A stretch of 64,000 nt of DNA from Epiperipatus broadwayi (GCA_028023455.1 JAQFVV010012990.1:62001-126000); one strand, 5' to 3'; counted from the stretch's first letter, positions 36,786-49,929 are shown. Numbers and translations are program-made. The notes: generated by a model from the letters alone, not told the origin.

Positions 36786-37342
36786 AAGTTAAAGTTTATA
36801 TATTTTGTGTGATTATTTTCAAGAAATTGATTATTATGAAATTTGTATGCTGGCTGTATGGACATGGAGAAAAAATTGGGCTCAAGAGAGATAGTTTTAA
36901 TTGGATTTGGAAAGATCATGAAGAATTTTAATAAAATTTGGAAAGTGTTTTGTTACACCATTTTAAATATAGAAGTGAAAAAAAAATATTTTTTTTGTTG
37001 TAGTGCTGTTACTGTAAGGAGGGTTTATAACTAAGTTGTAGGGAATATTAATTGTTTTTTTTAGTAATTTTGTGACTAAAGATATTTTTTAATTTAAGAA
37101 AAAAAGTGATTTAGAGAAAGAATCTAACATTTTGAAGTTTTAGGTTGGAGAACACATGATCATCAATTGCCATTGAAAGAAAGTAAAGATTTTTTTCCTT
37201 TGTATAAAGGGATTTGAAGAATAAGAGAGGAAGTACAAAGTTGAATATAGAGTAGGGGACTTAAAAATAGGGAATATGGATTGTATTTGTATTCCACAAT
37301 GCATATATAATGGTCAAAGAGAAATTATGCATGTGGTGATAG
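36786..37342 (+). other. Probable 5' region of the retrotransposon that follows
   Basis: A purine-rich plus strand like the downstream element, but without a recognisable protein. The true 5' end of the element cannot be placed. Confidence 0.3.
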
Positions 37343-38152
37343 TGTACTATATGTGATAAAGTTTATCATTTGAAATGCTTGAATAAGACTGGAAATGATG
37401 TAACAGATTTATGGCAATGTAGACAGTGTGTAAATGATTAAAGAGGTGGAAAAGTATATTTGAGTGTAGATAGTTTAAACAGAAACACAGGAGGAATGGA
37501 ATAAAATGTAGTTGAGAAAGATAGGATAGAATATATTTTTAGTCGAGTGACAAGAGATATGGATGGAAAAATAAGTAGTGCAATGAAGATGGTTAGCCAA
37601 AGAATAAGTAAGATAGAGGAAGAGGTAAAGGATGTAGAAGCAAAATTAAAATCATTAAAGATGAAGTATAATGAGTTAAAGGAATTATTGAATAGGAATG
37701 ATAAGGAAGAAGTAGTTAAAAAAGTCCAGAAAGTGGAAGAGAATGTTACAGATGAAGTAGAGAAAGTAAACCATGAGACAGTATTGATAGGAGATTTGCT
37801 AATTAGAGAATGTGGAGATATATTTGCAAGGAAAAATAGAAACAGGTATGTAAGATTATGTCTGCCTTGAACTAGAATTAGGAAAGTTACAGATATGTTA
37901 AAGAAATGCTAGAAACAAATAATGTGTCAGAGTACTTCAGAGAGAGTAATGAATGAGTACATAGAAATAATAGTTGGATTATTACCAAGATTTGACAATA
38001 GATATATGTGGTATAGGACATGTTCTATAAATGAGAGAATGAAAAAATTGTGTGAGAGAAATGATGTTATGTTGGTGGATATGTGGGATTCTTTTATTAG
38101 TAAGAGAAAGTTATATAGTAAAGATGGATTGCACAAACAAATGATGTTTTAG
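37343..38152 (+). pseudogene. Non-LTR retrotransposon ORF1: PHD-like finger, coiled coil, SGNH-esterase-like domain
   Basis: Three parts are readable in different frames. At 37343-37429 a zinc-finger pattern C-T-I-C, Y-H-L-K-C and W-Q-C-R-Q-C fits a PHD-like finger. At 37547-37780 an acidic/lysine-rich heptad-like stretch (I-S-K-I-E-E-E-V-K-D-V-E-A-K-L-K) predicts a coiled coil. Then comes an SGNH-hydrolase-like domain: V-L-I-G-D-L-L-I-R near 37785, where the family has G-D-S, then V-G-L-L-P-R-F-D at about 37975 and the D-G-L-H block at about 38125. The catalytic serine is thus leucine here. PHD plus esterase ORF1 proteins are known from CR1/L2-type elements, where they are thought to bind the element RNA and membranes or lipids. 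Several frameshifts and stops make this copy inactive. Confidence 0.68.
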
Positions 38153-38269
38153 GGAGTTTGATTTATAAAGAATATAGTTCAGGACACTTATAAAGTGGGG
38201 GTGGGGTCTAAAGTTGCAGTATTATCAGAAAGAAGTAGAATGAACAGGATGTAAGAAATAAACAAAGGA

Positions 38270-40685
38270 TAGCTGATTTGGATATAAATATAGATATCGA
38301 CAGGCAATGGATCTGTAAAATTAAAGGTCAGCAAGTTATTTATAAATATAATGGAAGAAAAAGTCAAAAGGCTTTATAAAAGAGTATTTAGGAAAGAAGA
38401 AATTGTTAAAATTGGATATTTGAATATGTAAAGTAGTAGGAGACCAGAAAAAGGTCTGGAATTAAACAAAGCAGTTAAAAATGAAGAGCTTGAGATATTA
38501 GCAGTAGTGGAAACACATCTAAAAGAAGAAGAAGAATCTATGCTGGAAGACTTGATATGGCAAGGTATAAATAAAAAATAAAAAAGTGGTAGTATAGGAG
38601 TTATGTCAAAAAATATGTAACTACTGTTAAATGACAAGAACATTAATGGTTTGAGATAAGATTAGGAAGATGGTGGCTATAGTTTATATAGCCATTGGAG
38701 ATAGCCACATAATTGAGTGAAACAATAACATTATGAATGCCTAGTTAAGGATATACAGAGTTTCAAAAAAGGGGGAAGAGAATAATCATTATAGAGGATA
38801 TGAATAGGCATATTGAAGAAATTGATGATATAGATAACAAGAATGGACAGCTTTTGAATAATTTTTGGCAGAGAGTGAATTTGAACATTGGAAATTTGTC
38901 AAATATTTATGAGGGACAATACCCATTGTCTATTTCACATAATAGATTATGTATTAGTAGAGAAAGAGTGAATGAATAAAGTATGGAAAATTAAAGTGTT
39001 TGATAATGATGAGAGAGTATCTAACAGTGGTCATAATTTTATTATAATAGAAATGATTGATAATGTGATGGAAAATAGTAATAACAGTAGAAAGGATAGT
39101 GAAAGATGTGGATGGAGAATGAATATTAAAAATGAATTTAGAAGAATATAAAATAAAAGTTGAAGAAATTATAGAAGTGTGGGATAGATATAAGGACTGA
39201 TGTGAAATAGAAAAAGTGGTGAATAGGGTTTTAGATGAAAATATTCAAAAGAATAAAAGTAATAGTAAAGTAAATGTTAGTAAACATGTAAAAGAGAGGG
39301 GGAAAGCATGCAGAGAATATAAGTGTGCTATTAAGAACAAAAAAAGTTTAAAAGATATTTGTGTTAAATGTGAAAAGTATTCAAAAAAAGAAGTTGGCTA
39401 TCTAAAGAAAATGAAATTGAATAGTTAATTGTTGGAGAACATTAATGAAAGTGGAAGAGATGGAAGTAAAAAAATTTGGAAATACATTAAAACAAGGAAT
39501 GTAGGAGAGAGAAAAATAGTATTATTAGATAGTGAGGGAATAAAGAGTAACACAAGAGAGGAATTAAGAGACAATATTAAATAAGTATGTAATGGATGTA
39601 GAAAAGATGTTAGATATGAAGGGCAGAATGATAACAAACATGAAAGCATATAGTAATAGAAATATTAAGTTTATAAAAAATTAGCTGAATGAGGCAGGGA
39701 AGAAATTGAAAAGTGGAAAGGCAAAAGATATACATGGATGGGCAGCAGAGATGGTGATGAATTTAGGAAGTTAAACCTATTATCATGTTTTAATAAGATG
39801 GCACAGAAGAGAGATTTTCATTATAGTTGGTGTAATAAGAGAGTAAGGCTATTTTTAAAGGAAAGGATAAGGATCATAGAGAATTAAGCAATTATAGACT
39901 GATAATGGTAATGTCAAGGTTATGTAAAGTTTTGTATATATGATTGCTGGAAGGGTTGCAAAATGGATGGAAGAAAATAATATAATGGGAGAAATACAAG
40001 GAAGTTTTTAATTGGATAGATGTATAGAAGATAGTTTATTTGTAGTTACACAACTTATAGATATGAATAGAAATACAGGTAGAGAGTTATATATAGTTTT
40101 AATATATATAAAGAATGCAATATGATAGAGTAAATAGAAATAGATTATGGGTAAAGTTAGTAAGTTTGGAAATGGATGGAGCTTTAATAAATATTATTAA
40201 AAGATTATATGAAAATAATTACTATATATATATATATATAAATGCAAAACCATAAAACAATACAATACTAGATTAAATTTTAAAAAATTTTACCAAAATC
40301 CTTACACAACCATGGTTTCATCTACTACAAATAGACCTTCTCAAGTGAAAATCAATCTAAAGGAAAACATATATATATACAAACAAACCTTCCCATAATT
40401 CACTACAAATTCCACCTTCCCTTTCCTTTAATATCAAAAGAAGTCTTCATAAGATTGATATTAAGGGAAGGTGGAATTTGTAGTGAATTATGGGAAGGTT
40501 TGTTTGTATATATATATATATATGTTTTCCTTTAGATTGATTTTCACTTGAGAAGGTCTATTTGTAGTAGATGAAACCATGGTTGTGTAAGGATTTTGGT
40601 AAAAAATTTTAAAATTTAATCTATTATTGTATTGTTTTATGGTTTTGCATTTTTATTTTTGCTAGTATAGTGTTAGACAGTTTTG

Positions 40686-40742
<57 letters not shown>

Positions 40743-42235
40743 ATTAGGAAATATAGAATCAGTTAAAGTTAAAAATGAAGTGGGTCTAAAACAAGGATGC
40801 TCTACGATTTCTATTTTATTTTTGTTGTATTTGATAAAAACGGAGAGAGCATTAGAAAGATTATGAAGTGTGGTAGAGATATCTTTAATAAGTGGCAAGG
40901 GAGTATATACATTATTGAGTCTCTTATTTGTGAATGATGTCTTCTTGTGTACAGGAAGAAGGGAAGATATGGAAGTTATGCTGAGGACATGAACAATAAT
41001 GGGTGAAGAAATGGACATTAAATTTAGTGGAAAAAAAATCAAAAGTAATGTTGATCGGTAATGGGGAAAAATAAGACAAATAATTTTTATTGTGGGATAT
41101 AAAGTTAACTGTGGTGAATATGTATAAGTATTTGGGAATCATCTTAATTAATCAGAAAAATTGTTTGGATAAATGGGAGAAAAAATTGATGAATGAATAA
41201 AAGAAAAGAAAGGGACTGATAAAGAAATTAACAATGTTTTTATATAATAAATATAATGTAGCTAGAATTGTATGGAAGGGAGTGGCAGTAGCAGGATTAA
41301 CATATGATAATGATGCATTATGTGTTAATAAAGGTATATTAGATTATTTAGAAAAAGTACAATGGGAAATAGGAAGGCAGGACTAGATGTAGATGTGTGG
41401 ATGGCAAAGGAGACAATTCAAGAGGAAATGGGATGATCAATTTTTTTATATATGAGATGCAAAAAGCAAAATGAAAATGTTTGGTAGATTATAATTTGTG
41501 GATAATAAGAGAATAGCCAAAATAGTATTTAATTGGGTTATGAGTAAAAATAGGCAACAAGATGGGTGAGACAGGTAATCCAATATGCAGAAGATTTGGA
41601 TAATTTATGTCAGTATACTTTTATACAAAAAGTGTGATGATTGTGGTAGGAGAATTTTTGAGCATTATAATGGCATGGAATGGAATACAAGAATTGTTGC
41701 ATTAATAAAGAATAGGGAGTTGAAGAGATAAAAGACTAGTATGGAGAGTAAAAAGAGTTTAATATATATAGAAGTAAACAGAATATTGGGTGCAAATTAA
41801 TCTATGATAATAGCAAGGAAAGTAGTTTACTGTTTAAGGCTCAAACGAGATCTTTAGCAACAGGGGATTGTACACATAAATGGAAACATGTGGGTGATTT
41901 AGTCTGAAAGATGTATATGGAAGGCAAAGAAAATATTAGACATTTATTAATTTCTATTAATTGAATGTAAATGCCTCAAAGCAAAAAGGGTGCAAATAAT
42001 GAAGTTGTGGAAGAATAAATATAAACAAAGTGATTATATAGAAATTTATACAGAAATGCCATGAAGATGACAAAGATTATGTTGTGGAAATGGGATGGAG
42101 CAGGATAGAGAAGAATATTGGAAAAAACTTATGGTGGGGAATGGAAAGGAAGATAAAGTAGCTAACAGGCTTCTCCGGGCATAGTGACTGAGAGATTCCT
42201 GACTTCATATAAGGAGAAGTCACAATGAATCACAT
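38270..42235 (+). pseudogene. Non-LTR retrotransposon ORF2: endonuclease and reverse transcriptase, decayed and interrupted
   Basis: A heavily mutated but collinear ORF2. The apurinic-type endonuclease begins near 38405 (K-I-G-Y-L-N-M), keeps V-V-E-T-H-L near 38510, and D-M-N-R-H near 38798 where the family has D-x-N-x-H. N-G-Q-L-L follows near 38845, then S-G-H-N-F-I near 39025. RT pieces include W-M-E-E-N-N-I-M-G-E-I-Q-G near 39970, R-N-T-G-R-E-L-Y near 40072, G-N-I-E-S-V-K-V-K-N near 40747 and L-F-V-N-D near 40925, where F-A-D-D is expected. The C-terminal extension runs to about 42160. The 3' tail near 42170-42235 matches the end of the minus-strand copy at 4756-4850. A 0.5-kb hairpin insertion at about 40218-40738 splits the RT between N-Y-Y and Q-L-G-N. 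Many stops make it a fossil. Confidence 0.78.
40218..40738. mobile_element. Hairpin (palindromic) element inserted in the retrotransposon
   Basis: Two arms of about 200 bp (about 40237-40434 and 40463-40655) are near-perfect reverse complements. 'gcaaaaccataaaacaata' pairs with 'tattgttttatggttttgc', and 'aaccttcccataattcac' pairs with 'gtgaattatgggaaggtt'. The loop is about 28 bp. TA runs flank both ends (to 40738), and the RT reading resumes right after. It is non-autonomous with no coding capacity, and younger than the host element. Confidence 0.8.
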
Positions 42236-43169
42236 TACATACTGTTTTAAATATAGATAAACTATGGATAAACCCACAGTTGCATGTTATTACTAGTTTC
42301 AAAGCAGACCATGGGATAAATATTACTAAACAAAAGATCTTTAAGCAATCATAGTATCATTGAACTCAAATGATTTCACAGTGTGCTTACTGAAGCTGCA
42401 AAACTCTTTAAACTATATAGTTACCAATTTTGTAGTTATATAACATTATGATCATTCACAGTCAATTGTGAATCATAAAGGATTTTCTGTTCATGTGATA
42501 TTATGTTTGCAAATTATGATTTGCTAATATTGGTATACTTGCAGATGAGAGGTAAATCTTTAATCATTTCTTTTCTAATACATATTTATGATTACATTAA
42601 TTTGAGTTAAAGCTTATACTTTAATAATTTTATTAATGTATTTATATATCTCATTAAATATGAATTTATATTTTTCTTTTCCAAATTATAAAGTAATTCT
42701 AAAGTTTAATCTCATAATAGGAAATTCGATATTGTGGTTTTTTTATCAATAAATCTTTATCCAGTAACATATTTGTCCTCTATGTTCTCTAATATCTGTT
42801 ATTTGCATTTATTCAGACTTTTCTTCAAGTGTTCTCTTGATTATTCATGGATTGATTATTATATAATATATTGAATTGATTTTTGAGTAAACTATCTCCA
42901 TTTTCATTTTTTATACTTATATCAAATTGACTGCATTATTGTTTATAAATAATAATGAAATGGTTCATTAAGAAGTTGAAACATTCGAAATGCCACTTTT
43001 GGATGCTATACAGGAATTCCAGAATCTGTCATTTTATCACTGAACCAAACTATGTTAGGCATTATATATATGCAATTGATGTAAGGCATAATAGAACTAA
43101 TAAGTTAAATATTTAATGAATCGTTTCTACATACATATGATCAATGTAACAATTAATTAACTGAAACAA
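42236..43169. other. AT-rich non-coding stretch
   Basis: No feature recognised. Confidence 0.4.
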
Positions 43170-43795
43170 TACCTGACATGTTTTTCTGAAGATTTGTGAT
43201 GATGGTGTTCTAGCTGTATTTTTATATTGGACTATTTCCATCAACTAATGTGTGTTGAATGTCTTTAGAAAAGTTTAATTTTATTTAAATATTCCAAATA
43301 CATTCAACTGTTAGTAATATCACAGCAAATAGGTTAGTATATGCACCAACTTTTAGTAATATCATAGCAAACAAGTTAGTATATATACCAACTGTTGGTA
43401 ATATCACAACAAACAAGTTAGTATATGCACCAACTATTAGTAATATCACAGCAAACAGGTTAGTATATACACAACATTTTGAGAGGTATTTTTCTCCCCT
43501 CTTCTTCAGGTGTTGCTGGCCTAACTAGTGACAGTACTAGTAACACCTGAAGAAGAAGGGAGAAAAATACCTCTATAAATGTTGTACATATACTAACCAG
43601 TTTGCTGTGACATTACTAACAGTTGGTGCATATACTCACCTGTTTGCTGTGATATTACTAACAGTTGAATGTATTTGGAATATTTAAATAAAATTAAACT
43701 TTTCTAAAGACATTCAACACACATATTAGATGGTGGAAATAGTCCAATATAAAAACACAGATAATACCTGGCATGTCTTCACAAAATAAAAACTA
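43170..43795. repeat. 620-bp palindrome of two inverted SINE tails with internal 50-bp repeats
   Basis: Left and right arms are reverse complements around a centre near 43530 ('actagtgacagtactagt'). Each arm is the headless body of the SINE seen at 49646-49885. A unit of about 50 bp ('agtaatatcacagcaaaca', 'gttagtatatgcacc') occurs four times in the left arm and twice in the right, so the arms differ in length. The outer flanks ('ttatattggactatttcc' and its complement) are also inverted. Confidence 0.75.
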
Positions 43796-44899
43796 TGAAG
43801 AGAAATATTAAATTGATAGGATATAACTTGACAGATGCAGTCATTTATCAGTTTGTATTAAGACAAAATCAGAATAGTACTTAAAACTTAAAGCTCTAAC
43901 AGGGGTTTGTTTACATCATAGAAAATGTGAATGAGTGTTCAATTTATTCATAGTAGATCATTTATGCAATTATCTATTGAGTTGGTATTTAGTTGTAATT
44001 TTAGGTTTAGTAAATATTGTTATTAATTCAGTTTTAAGAATGTTTTTTAATAATGAGAAATAAATATTAAAGGAAGAACAATCAAAAGGAAATCTTGCCA
44101 ACTCACGATTTAATGTGAAGGTTATTAAAAAATGCTTTGTGATGTTAAAATTAAACCAAGGGTTTGTCCGATGACTGAGAGAAGTGAATGATGAAAAGAT
44201 GATGCTGAAGCAAAAGATTGCAGATGAATAAGTCTGAGTTATATTTTTATTATATTGATTGATTAATGTTATTTTAAGAAAATTTATTAGTCTCTGCTAC
44301 ATCCCAAATGTCACACATAAATTAAAAGATATTTACAAAGACAAATTTAATGTAAGTTTTTAAACTTCTTCTTCAATTAGCCAATTGATTAACAATTCTA
44401 AGGACATTTTATCAAATGAATCTGTACATCAAGTAGTCTATAAAATGAAATGCAGTCAACCTGCATAAACCTTAGCATATTGTGGGGAGTCAAGGGCCAA
44501 CCTTTCAACTAGATTGGCCCATTATAGATATTTATACAACATAGTTCTCAAAAATAAAGAATACTTATCAACATTTATTGATCATGAACAAAAAAACAGC
44601 CACAAATTTGAATTATCAAAAACAAAAATTATACACATGGAGCAGAAATTCAAGAAGACCTGGACAATAGCAAGTTACTGTTTTTTAATCAATAGAAAAG
44701 AGACAATCATACCTTTATCAAAGAAGTGTGTTATTTAATTTTTTAATATTTTGGATAGCTAATTAGTTACTACATATACACTAATACCAAGAACTCTTAA
44801 ATGATATTATTATAAGCTGTGAATATGATATATATATATATATATATATAATATTATTATTATTCGATGTCTGTATTTTTAAAGCAATATACGTAATTA
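43796..44899. other. Non-coding stretch
   Basis: A 74-codon open frame at 44514-44738 has no recognised domain. A TA run lies near 44830-44850. Confidence 0.4.
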
Positions 44900-45662
44900 T
44901 ATAACTGAATATTTGTAAATACAGTAACTAAATTATTAAAAATTTTATCCATTTAGGAGTGCTTTTGATTATCTCAGTAATCTGTGTCAACTAAAGCCTT
45001 GAAATTCTAACTTTCCCACAATTCCATGATCTTAATGTTTGTTGCTTGCCTGTTAATTAAGTCATGTTTATATTTATATATTAGCATAGCTTCATTTATT
45101 TTTCTTTTATTGTTATTTTTTTCAATTTGCAATATTTTTACACTGTAGAAATTGAAATCAAAACCATAAATACATTATTTATTATGGTCGTAAAAACAGA
45201 TGCTGAAATATTATTATCCACTATGCAATTTTGTTTCAATTTCTGAACTCTTTTTAATAATAGCAAGGGTACATTGGAAAAAAGAACTAAAGAACACTTG
45301 CCATTATTAAAACGAGTTCAGAAATCAAAATAAAATTGCATAGTGGATAATAATATTTCAGAATCTGTTTTTTACAACCATAATAAATCGTGTATTTATA
45401 GTTTGACTTCAATTTTAGCAGTGTAAAAATATTGCAAATTGAAAAAAAATAACAATAAAAAAAAATAAAGGAAGCTATGCTAATATATAATATAAACATG
45501 ATTTAATTAACAGGCAAGCAGCAAATGTTAAGATCACGGAATTGTGGGAAAGTTAGCATTTCAAGGCTTTAGTTGACACAGATTACTGAGATGATGGAAA
45601 GCGCTCCTAAGTGGATAAAATTTTTAATTATTTAGTTACTGTATTTACAAATATTCAGATAT
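44900..45662. repeat. Giant near-perfect palindrome (about 370-bp arms)
   Basis: The arms at about 44900-45270 and 45292-45662 are reverse complements with few differences. For example 'gtgtcaactaaagccttg' pairs with 'caaggctttagttgacac', and 'cccacaattcc' with 'ggaattgtggg'. The spacer is only about 20 bp, and TA runs border both sides. There is no coding content; open frames inside are incidental. Confidence 0.85.
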
Positions 45663-48039
45663 ATATATATGTTGTGCCATTACAATTTAGTCATTAGCTA
45701 AATTTATAGTAATGTGCACGAGAGAAAATGAACAAAAATCATCATCACATTTTTTATATAAAAAAGGAAGCTGTAGGGCATCCAAGTTTAAACCCTACAA
45801 GATCCAGTTCTAAAAGCTTTAGACAGAAAGAGAGTGGGTCAACAATTATATTCTTTATTTGTTTGTGTGTTGATAGAAAGGTAATACACACAATTAAACT
45901 ATTCAATTTTTAATTTTTCTTTAAAAAGCAAAGTTATAACACATACGTATAGGCAGTGTATGTGTAAGCTATTGATTGTTTTATATTTCAGATATTAAAC
46001 TTTCTTTAAAACTAACCTATGCTTGATCAATTCTAATATCTTATTCTATACTTCTATTTTGCTTTTCTATAATTGTAAGTGGGAATTGAAAAATCACAGA
46101 TTTAATTTTAAATATTAGGGTTATAATTACTAAGCTAGCAATTATATTATTTAATGTTAGTTTATGAATGATTTGAAATAATGAAGTATGTGTGTACATT
46201 ACATACAGAAATTTACATTTATTAAATATTGAAAGAAAAGGAAGGGTTAAATCTGTCAAATTATTTTTTTTGTACAATTTTATGTTAAAAGAGGAAATCT
46301 GTTGAATCAGATATCTATTTTTGTAGCAATTTTGTTTTTGTAAATGATTGTTTGTCACTTTGGGAGCTTAAGCTGGGTGGGAACTCTAATTTTGAAATTG
46401 TCTTATCTTAAGATCAAAGGAAAGAAACTCCAATTTTAGATATTACAGATATACGTGAAAAAGGATTAAGTCTTTTTTTTTAAGACAAAAGTGTCTGAAA
46501 ACCAGGTGTGTGATTTTTTTGGGTTGGTCAAAAATAGCAATTCACACTATCACTCTAATTGGGTGAGTTGACTCAAAAATCAGATATAAAAGCAGTCTGG
46601 AAAATCAGTTGAGCAATTAGATTAGATTATTGTTATTATAATATATTGTGAGAGAGACTTTTTAAAAATTATTGAAACTAAAGCAGACAAACATTTTTAG
46701 TTCTGCTAAATAATTTTTTTAAATCATTTTTTATGAAGTTTTGAATGTTGAAAATATAAGAAATGACAGGGTAGAAAAATTATATATGTGTCTCATCCAG
46801 ACCTGACCATAGGGTAGCTGCAGATTATATAGGAAAGAAAAGATGTCTTGTCTGAAAAATAATATTCTACACCTTTCAACTGACCGAGAGAAATAAGATG
46901 TTTTTAAATAGAAAGAAGAAAACATTCACCTGCATTGGAAGGCGATCAGGAAAAGAAAATCTACTAATAAATATTAAATCATCAAGTCCAATTAATTGTT
47001 CCAGTAACTGATTTTAAACTCAAGAAAATTTATAAACGTGAAAACAACTGCTGTATTTCATCCACTAAAAGAATCATGCTTGACAGGAAGAGAAGAAAAA
47101 TTAATATAAAGATTTCCAAATTGTCCACTAATGCAAATAACCTCAATCGGCTCATCATCATCAAATAATTATACACTTTAAGAAAAAGATTGTTCCAAAG
47201 AAACATGGAAATTGTTGCTGCCAAAGATAGACATTAAACAAGAGAAATTTGACTCATTAGAAGTTGCAACAAAGAATTGGTAGTATAAATTTTTTTATAT
47301 CTATTTTCTTTATGATATCAGAGTCTTAATAAACTTTTAGCAATAAAGTGGTATATTTTATTTAAAGAACTTTTAAAGACAATTCAGATCGATTAAAACC
47401 AATAATTTCTTACTAATAATAGCCTTGAGCTCCATAAATGATCTTGAATGTATCAAAATTATTTGTTTATTAATTTACAGTATGAAATATTAATGTGTAA
47501 AATAATTTTTTGTATTATTATTTTGGTTTTAAATAATATTTTGTTATTATGGAATAAAACACACACCTACATAATAATATTTTTACATGTGTATAATTGT
47601 GTGTGAATGTGAAGTAATAAGCAGTGTTAAAATATTAAATTATTTTGTTTTAAGAAAGTATAGCATTTCAGAGGTACAAGAGAGGGGGGTAAATAATTAA
47701 AACTTGTTTCTAAAACTTGCTCTTTCCAATTTTACTAACATTTATTTTGTCATTCTACTTACATGTTAGATTTATAAAGTATGTGTGCCAATGAGTGGAG
47801 ATTTTGTTTTATGAAATACTTTTCTTATGGATGGAACATTTTAACAAATCGGTTACCCCAATTTAATACAATATACTTTTGAAATACATTTACAGGAAAG
47901 GGGGAAGAATTTAAAATTTAATGTTATGATTTTAAAACAGTCTATTATGATTATTGTTGTTATTGTTAATATAAATTTTCATGTAAATATAGAATTTTTT
48001 ATGTATATGTTAGAAATGCAGCAATAAATATTAGTTTAT
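45663..48039. other. Non-coding stretch
   Basis: No supported gene. A TATAAAAG at 46585-46592 sits in a slightly less AT-rich patch, but nothing downstream codes. Open frames at 46041-46358 and 46731-47224 (minus) show no domains. Confidence 0.35.
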
Positions 48040-48700
48040 GTTATTAAATGAGGCGTATATATTTCATTAAGAGTAGTCTTTATCAAGTGTGATCATTCAC
48101 CATCAATGGTTGAATATTAGTTGTTTAAGATATGATTAAATATGCTAAGATTAACAATAATTATGAATTTCTTTATAAAAATTAGGTTTTATGTTTAGGC
48201 TTAGTCCTAAAGCTGTGGTTGAAACCATTGTCATTATCATTATCATTATCATCATTGTCATCATCACGTTTTAATTAATGAGCTGTTTAAATGTTCAAAG
48301 GCCATAAATAAATATTGATTTCTTAATATTTAGTGATTTCTTAGTAATATTATAACCACCATTCTATCATCTATTTCATGCAAGGATGAGTGAATTGCCA
48401 TCCTAAATTAATAGTAATCTGAGCTAGTAAAACTTATAAAAAATATTGAAACACATTTGTTCTGCTAAGATCTAAAAAATGATTTATGTCTAATGAATTC
48501 CACTTTAGTTTGAAGATGTTTTATGCTTACTTAGATATTAGTGCATGCAGTGATATGGCTCTAAAAAGCAAAATCTTCCATGTTTATTAGAAATAAAGTA
48601 CCAAAAAGGGATTCAAACCCTGTACATGTGAAAAGGTTATTAGATATAACTGTGTCTAGATTCAAATAATCTAGTGGCGCCCTGCTAGACCATATTCACT
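48040..48700 (+). repeat. Composite dispersed repeat, single-unit copy
   Basis: Contains one unit ('gatcattcaccatcaatgg' to 'taaaaattaggttttatg'), then a CAT-rich run ('tcattatcatcattgtc') and a tail with 'gattcaaaccctgtacat' and 'aataatctagtggcgccc'. The same order occurs at 54535-55545 with more units. Confidence 0.6.
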
Positions 48701-49299
48701 TGGTATTTGTTTGGATATGCACTTAACATCAAACCAAGAAATGAAAGTGGATAAAATCTACTGTCTGTATACCTGAGCAGATATTTTATTGAGTTACTAG
48801 TGTACTCACCTCATGTGATTTCCATGTACCTGAGTTATAATAATTGTTATTAATAATTTGTTTATAATTATTGATATTGTGATATCTCGAGGAATCTAAT
48901 TATAGAAGTATGTTTTATTTAATCCAATGACCCTTAATATGATTGATAACTCAGTCTGACCTTTTTGTTTAATAGCCTCTACTCAGGTATTCTTCTCATA
49001 ATTTAATTTAAGCTACAATGCTTTTCATTTATTAGTTACAATATTTATATTTGAATCTTTTCTTAATTATTTAATACATTTGGATCATTTGATCATCTTT
49101 ATTAAGATACAATGAATACTAGAATATTTGAGATTTTAATAATATTTGGATTTTTGACAAATCCAATGATATTTTAATATACAATTGAATTTCTCTTTAA
49201 TATGTTACAATGGACTTTTTGAACTCCTTTAATTTAGGTTACAATATATATATATATATATTGTAATATATATATATATATGTATACCTATATATATAT

Positions 49300-49339
<40 letters not shown>

Positions 49340-49645
49340 AATATCAAAAGCATGCTAGGCAGTAATAGAGCTGAATATTAAAAAAACTCTATTTTCTGTG
49401 GATGTTTTCACTAACAGTTGTGTATTTTATTAGTTCAGAAATTATATTAGTTCATATGCATGTATAAGTATCAAATACTACAATGTTAAGAAGGTTGAAA
49501 TTATAATAATTCAAATACTTAAAAAACTTAATAATTCCCAAAATGAGAATGACTAAGAAATCACTTCGGAGTCTGGATACTAAACATATTTAAATCAGTC
49601 AGACAACTGTGTAAACTCAAGAATTAAAATCTAATATGCATATTG
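48701..49645. other. AT-rich stretch with TA microsatellite
   Basis: TA-rich microsatellite at about 49243-49333. No gene recognised. Confidence 0.5.
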
Positions 49646-49885
49646 AATGTCTTTAGAAAAATTTAACTTTATTTAAATATTTCAAATACATTCAACTGTT
49701 TGTAATAGCACATCAAACAAGTTAGTTTATGCACAACATTTCAAGAGTATTATACTCCCTTTTTTTTCAAATGTTGCTGGCCTGACCAATGACATTACTA
49801 GCATGGGATTCGAACCTGGACCTTTAGATTTTTGAGTATTGAATTTTTAAGGTAATGCTCTAACCACCTCAGCCATCCTGCCAAA
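49646..49885 (-). repeat. tRNA-derived SINE (best copy in the window)
   Basis: On the minus strand from 49885 the head reads like a tRNA: 'ggcaggatggctgaggtgg' with 'ttagagcattacctt' (box A), then 'aggtccaggttcgaatccc' (box B). A body with 'ggtcaggccagcaacattt' follows, then 'actcttgaaatgttgtgc', and a tail 'gaatgtatttgaaat' ending near 49646. The D-arm resembles Leu/Ser-type tRNAs. The polymerase III boxes appear intact, so it could have been transcribed. Confidence 0.75.
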
Positions 49886-49929
49886 GGCAACCTTCTGTAG
49901 AAATTTCATAACATTATCTATGAGGTTCC

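Noticed and set aside
40200-40740. A CRISPR-like array or regulatory array
   Set aside because: The repeats are two inverted arms, not spaced direct repeats, and the sequence is eukaryotic.
45287-45499. A 70-codon minus-strand open frame
   Set aside because: It lies inside one arm of the 44900-45662 palindrome and has no protein features.
46585-46592. TATAAAAG as a gene promoter
   Set aside because: No coding sequence, exon or LTR structure follows; in DNA this AT-rich such matches are expected.
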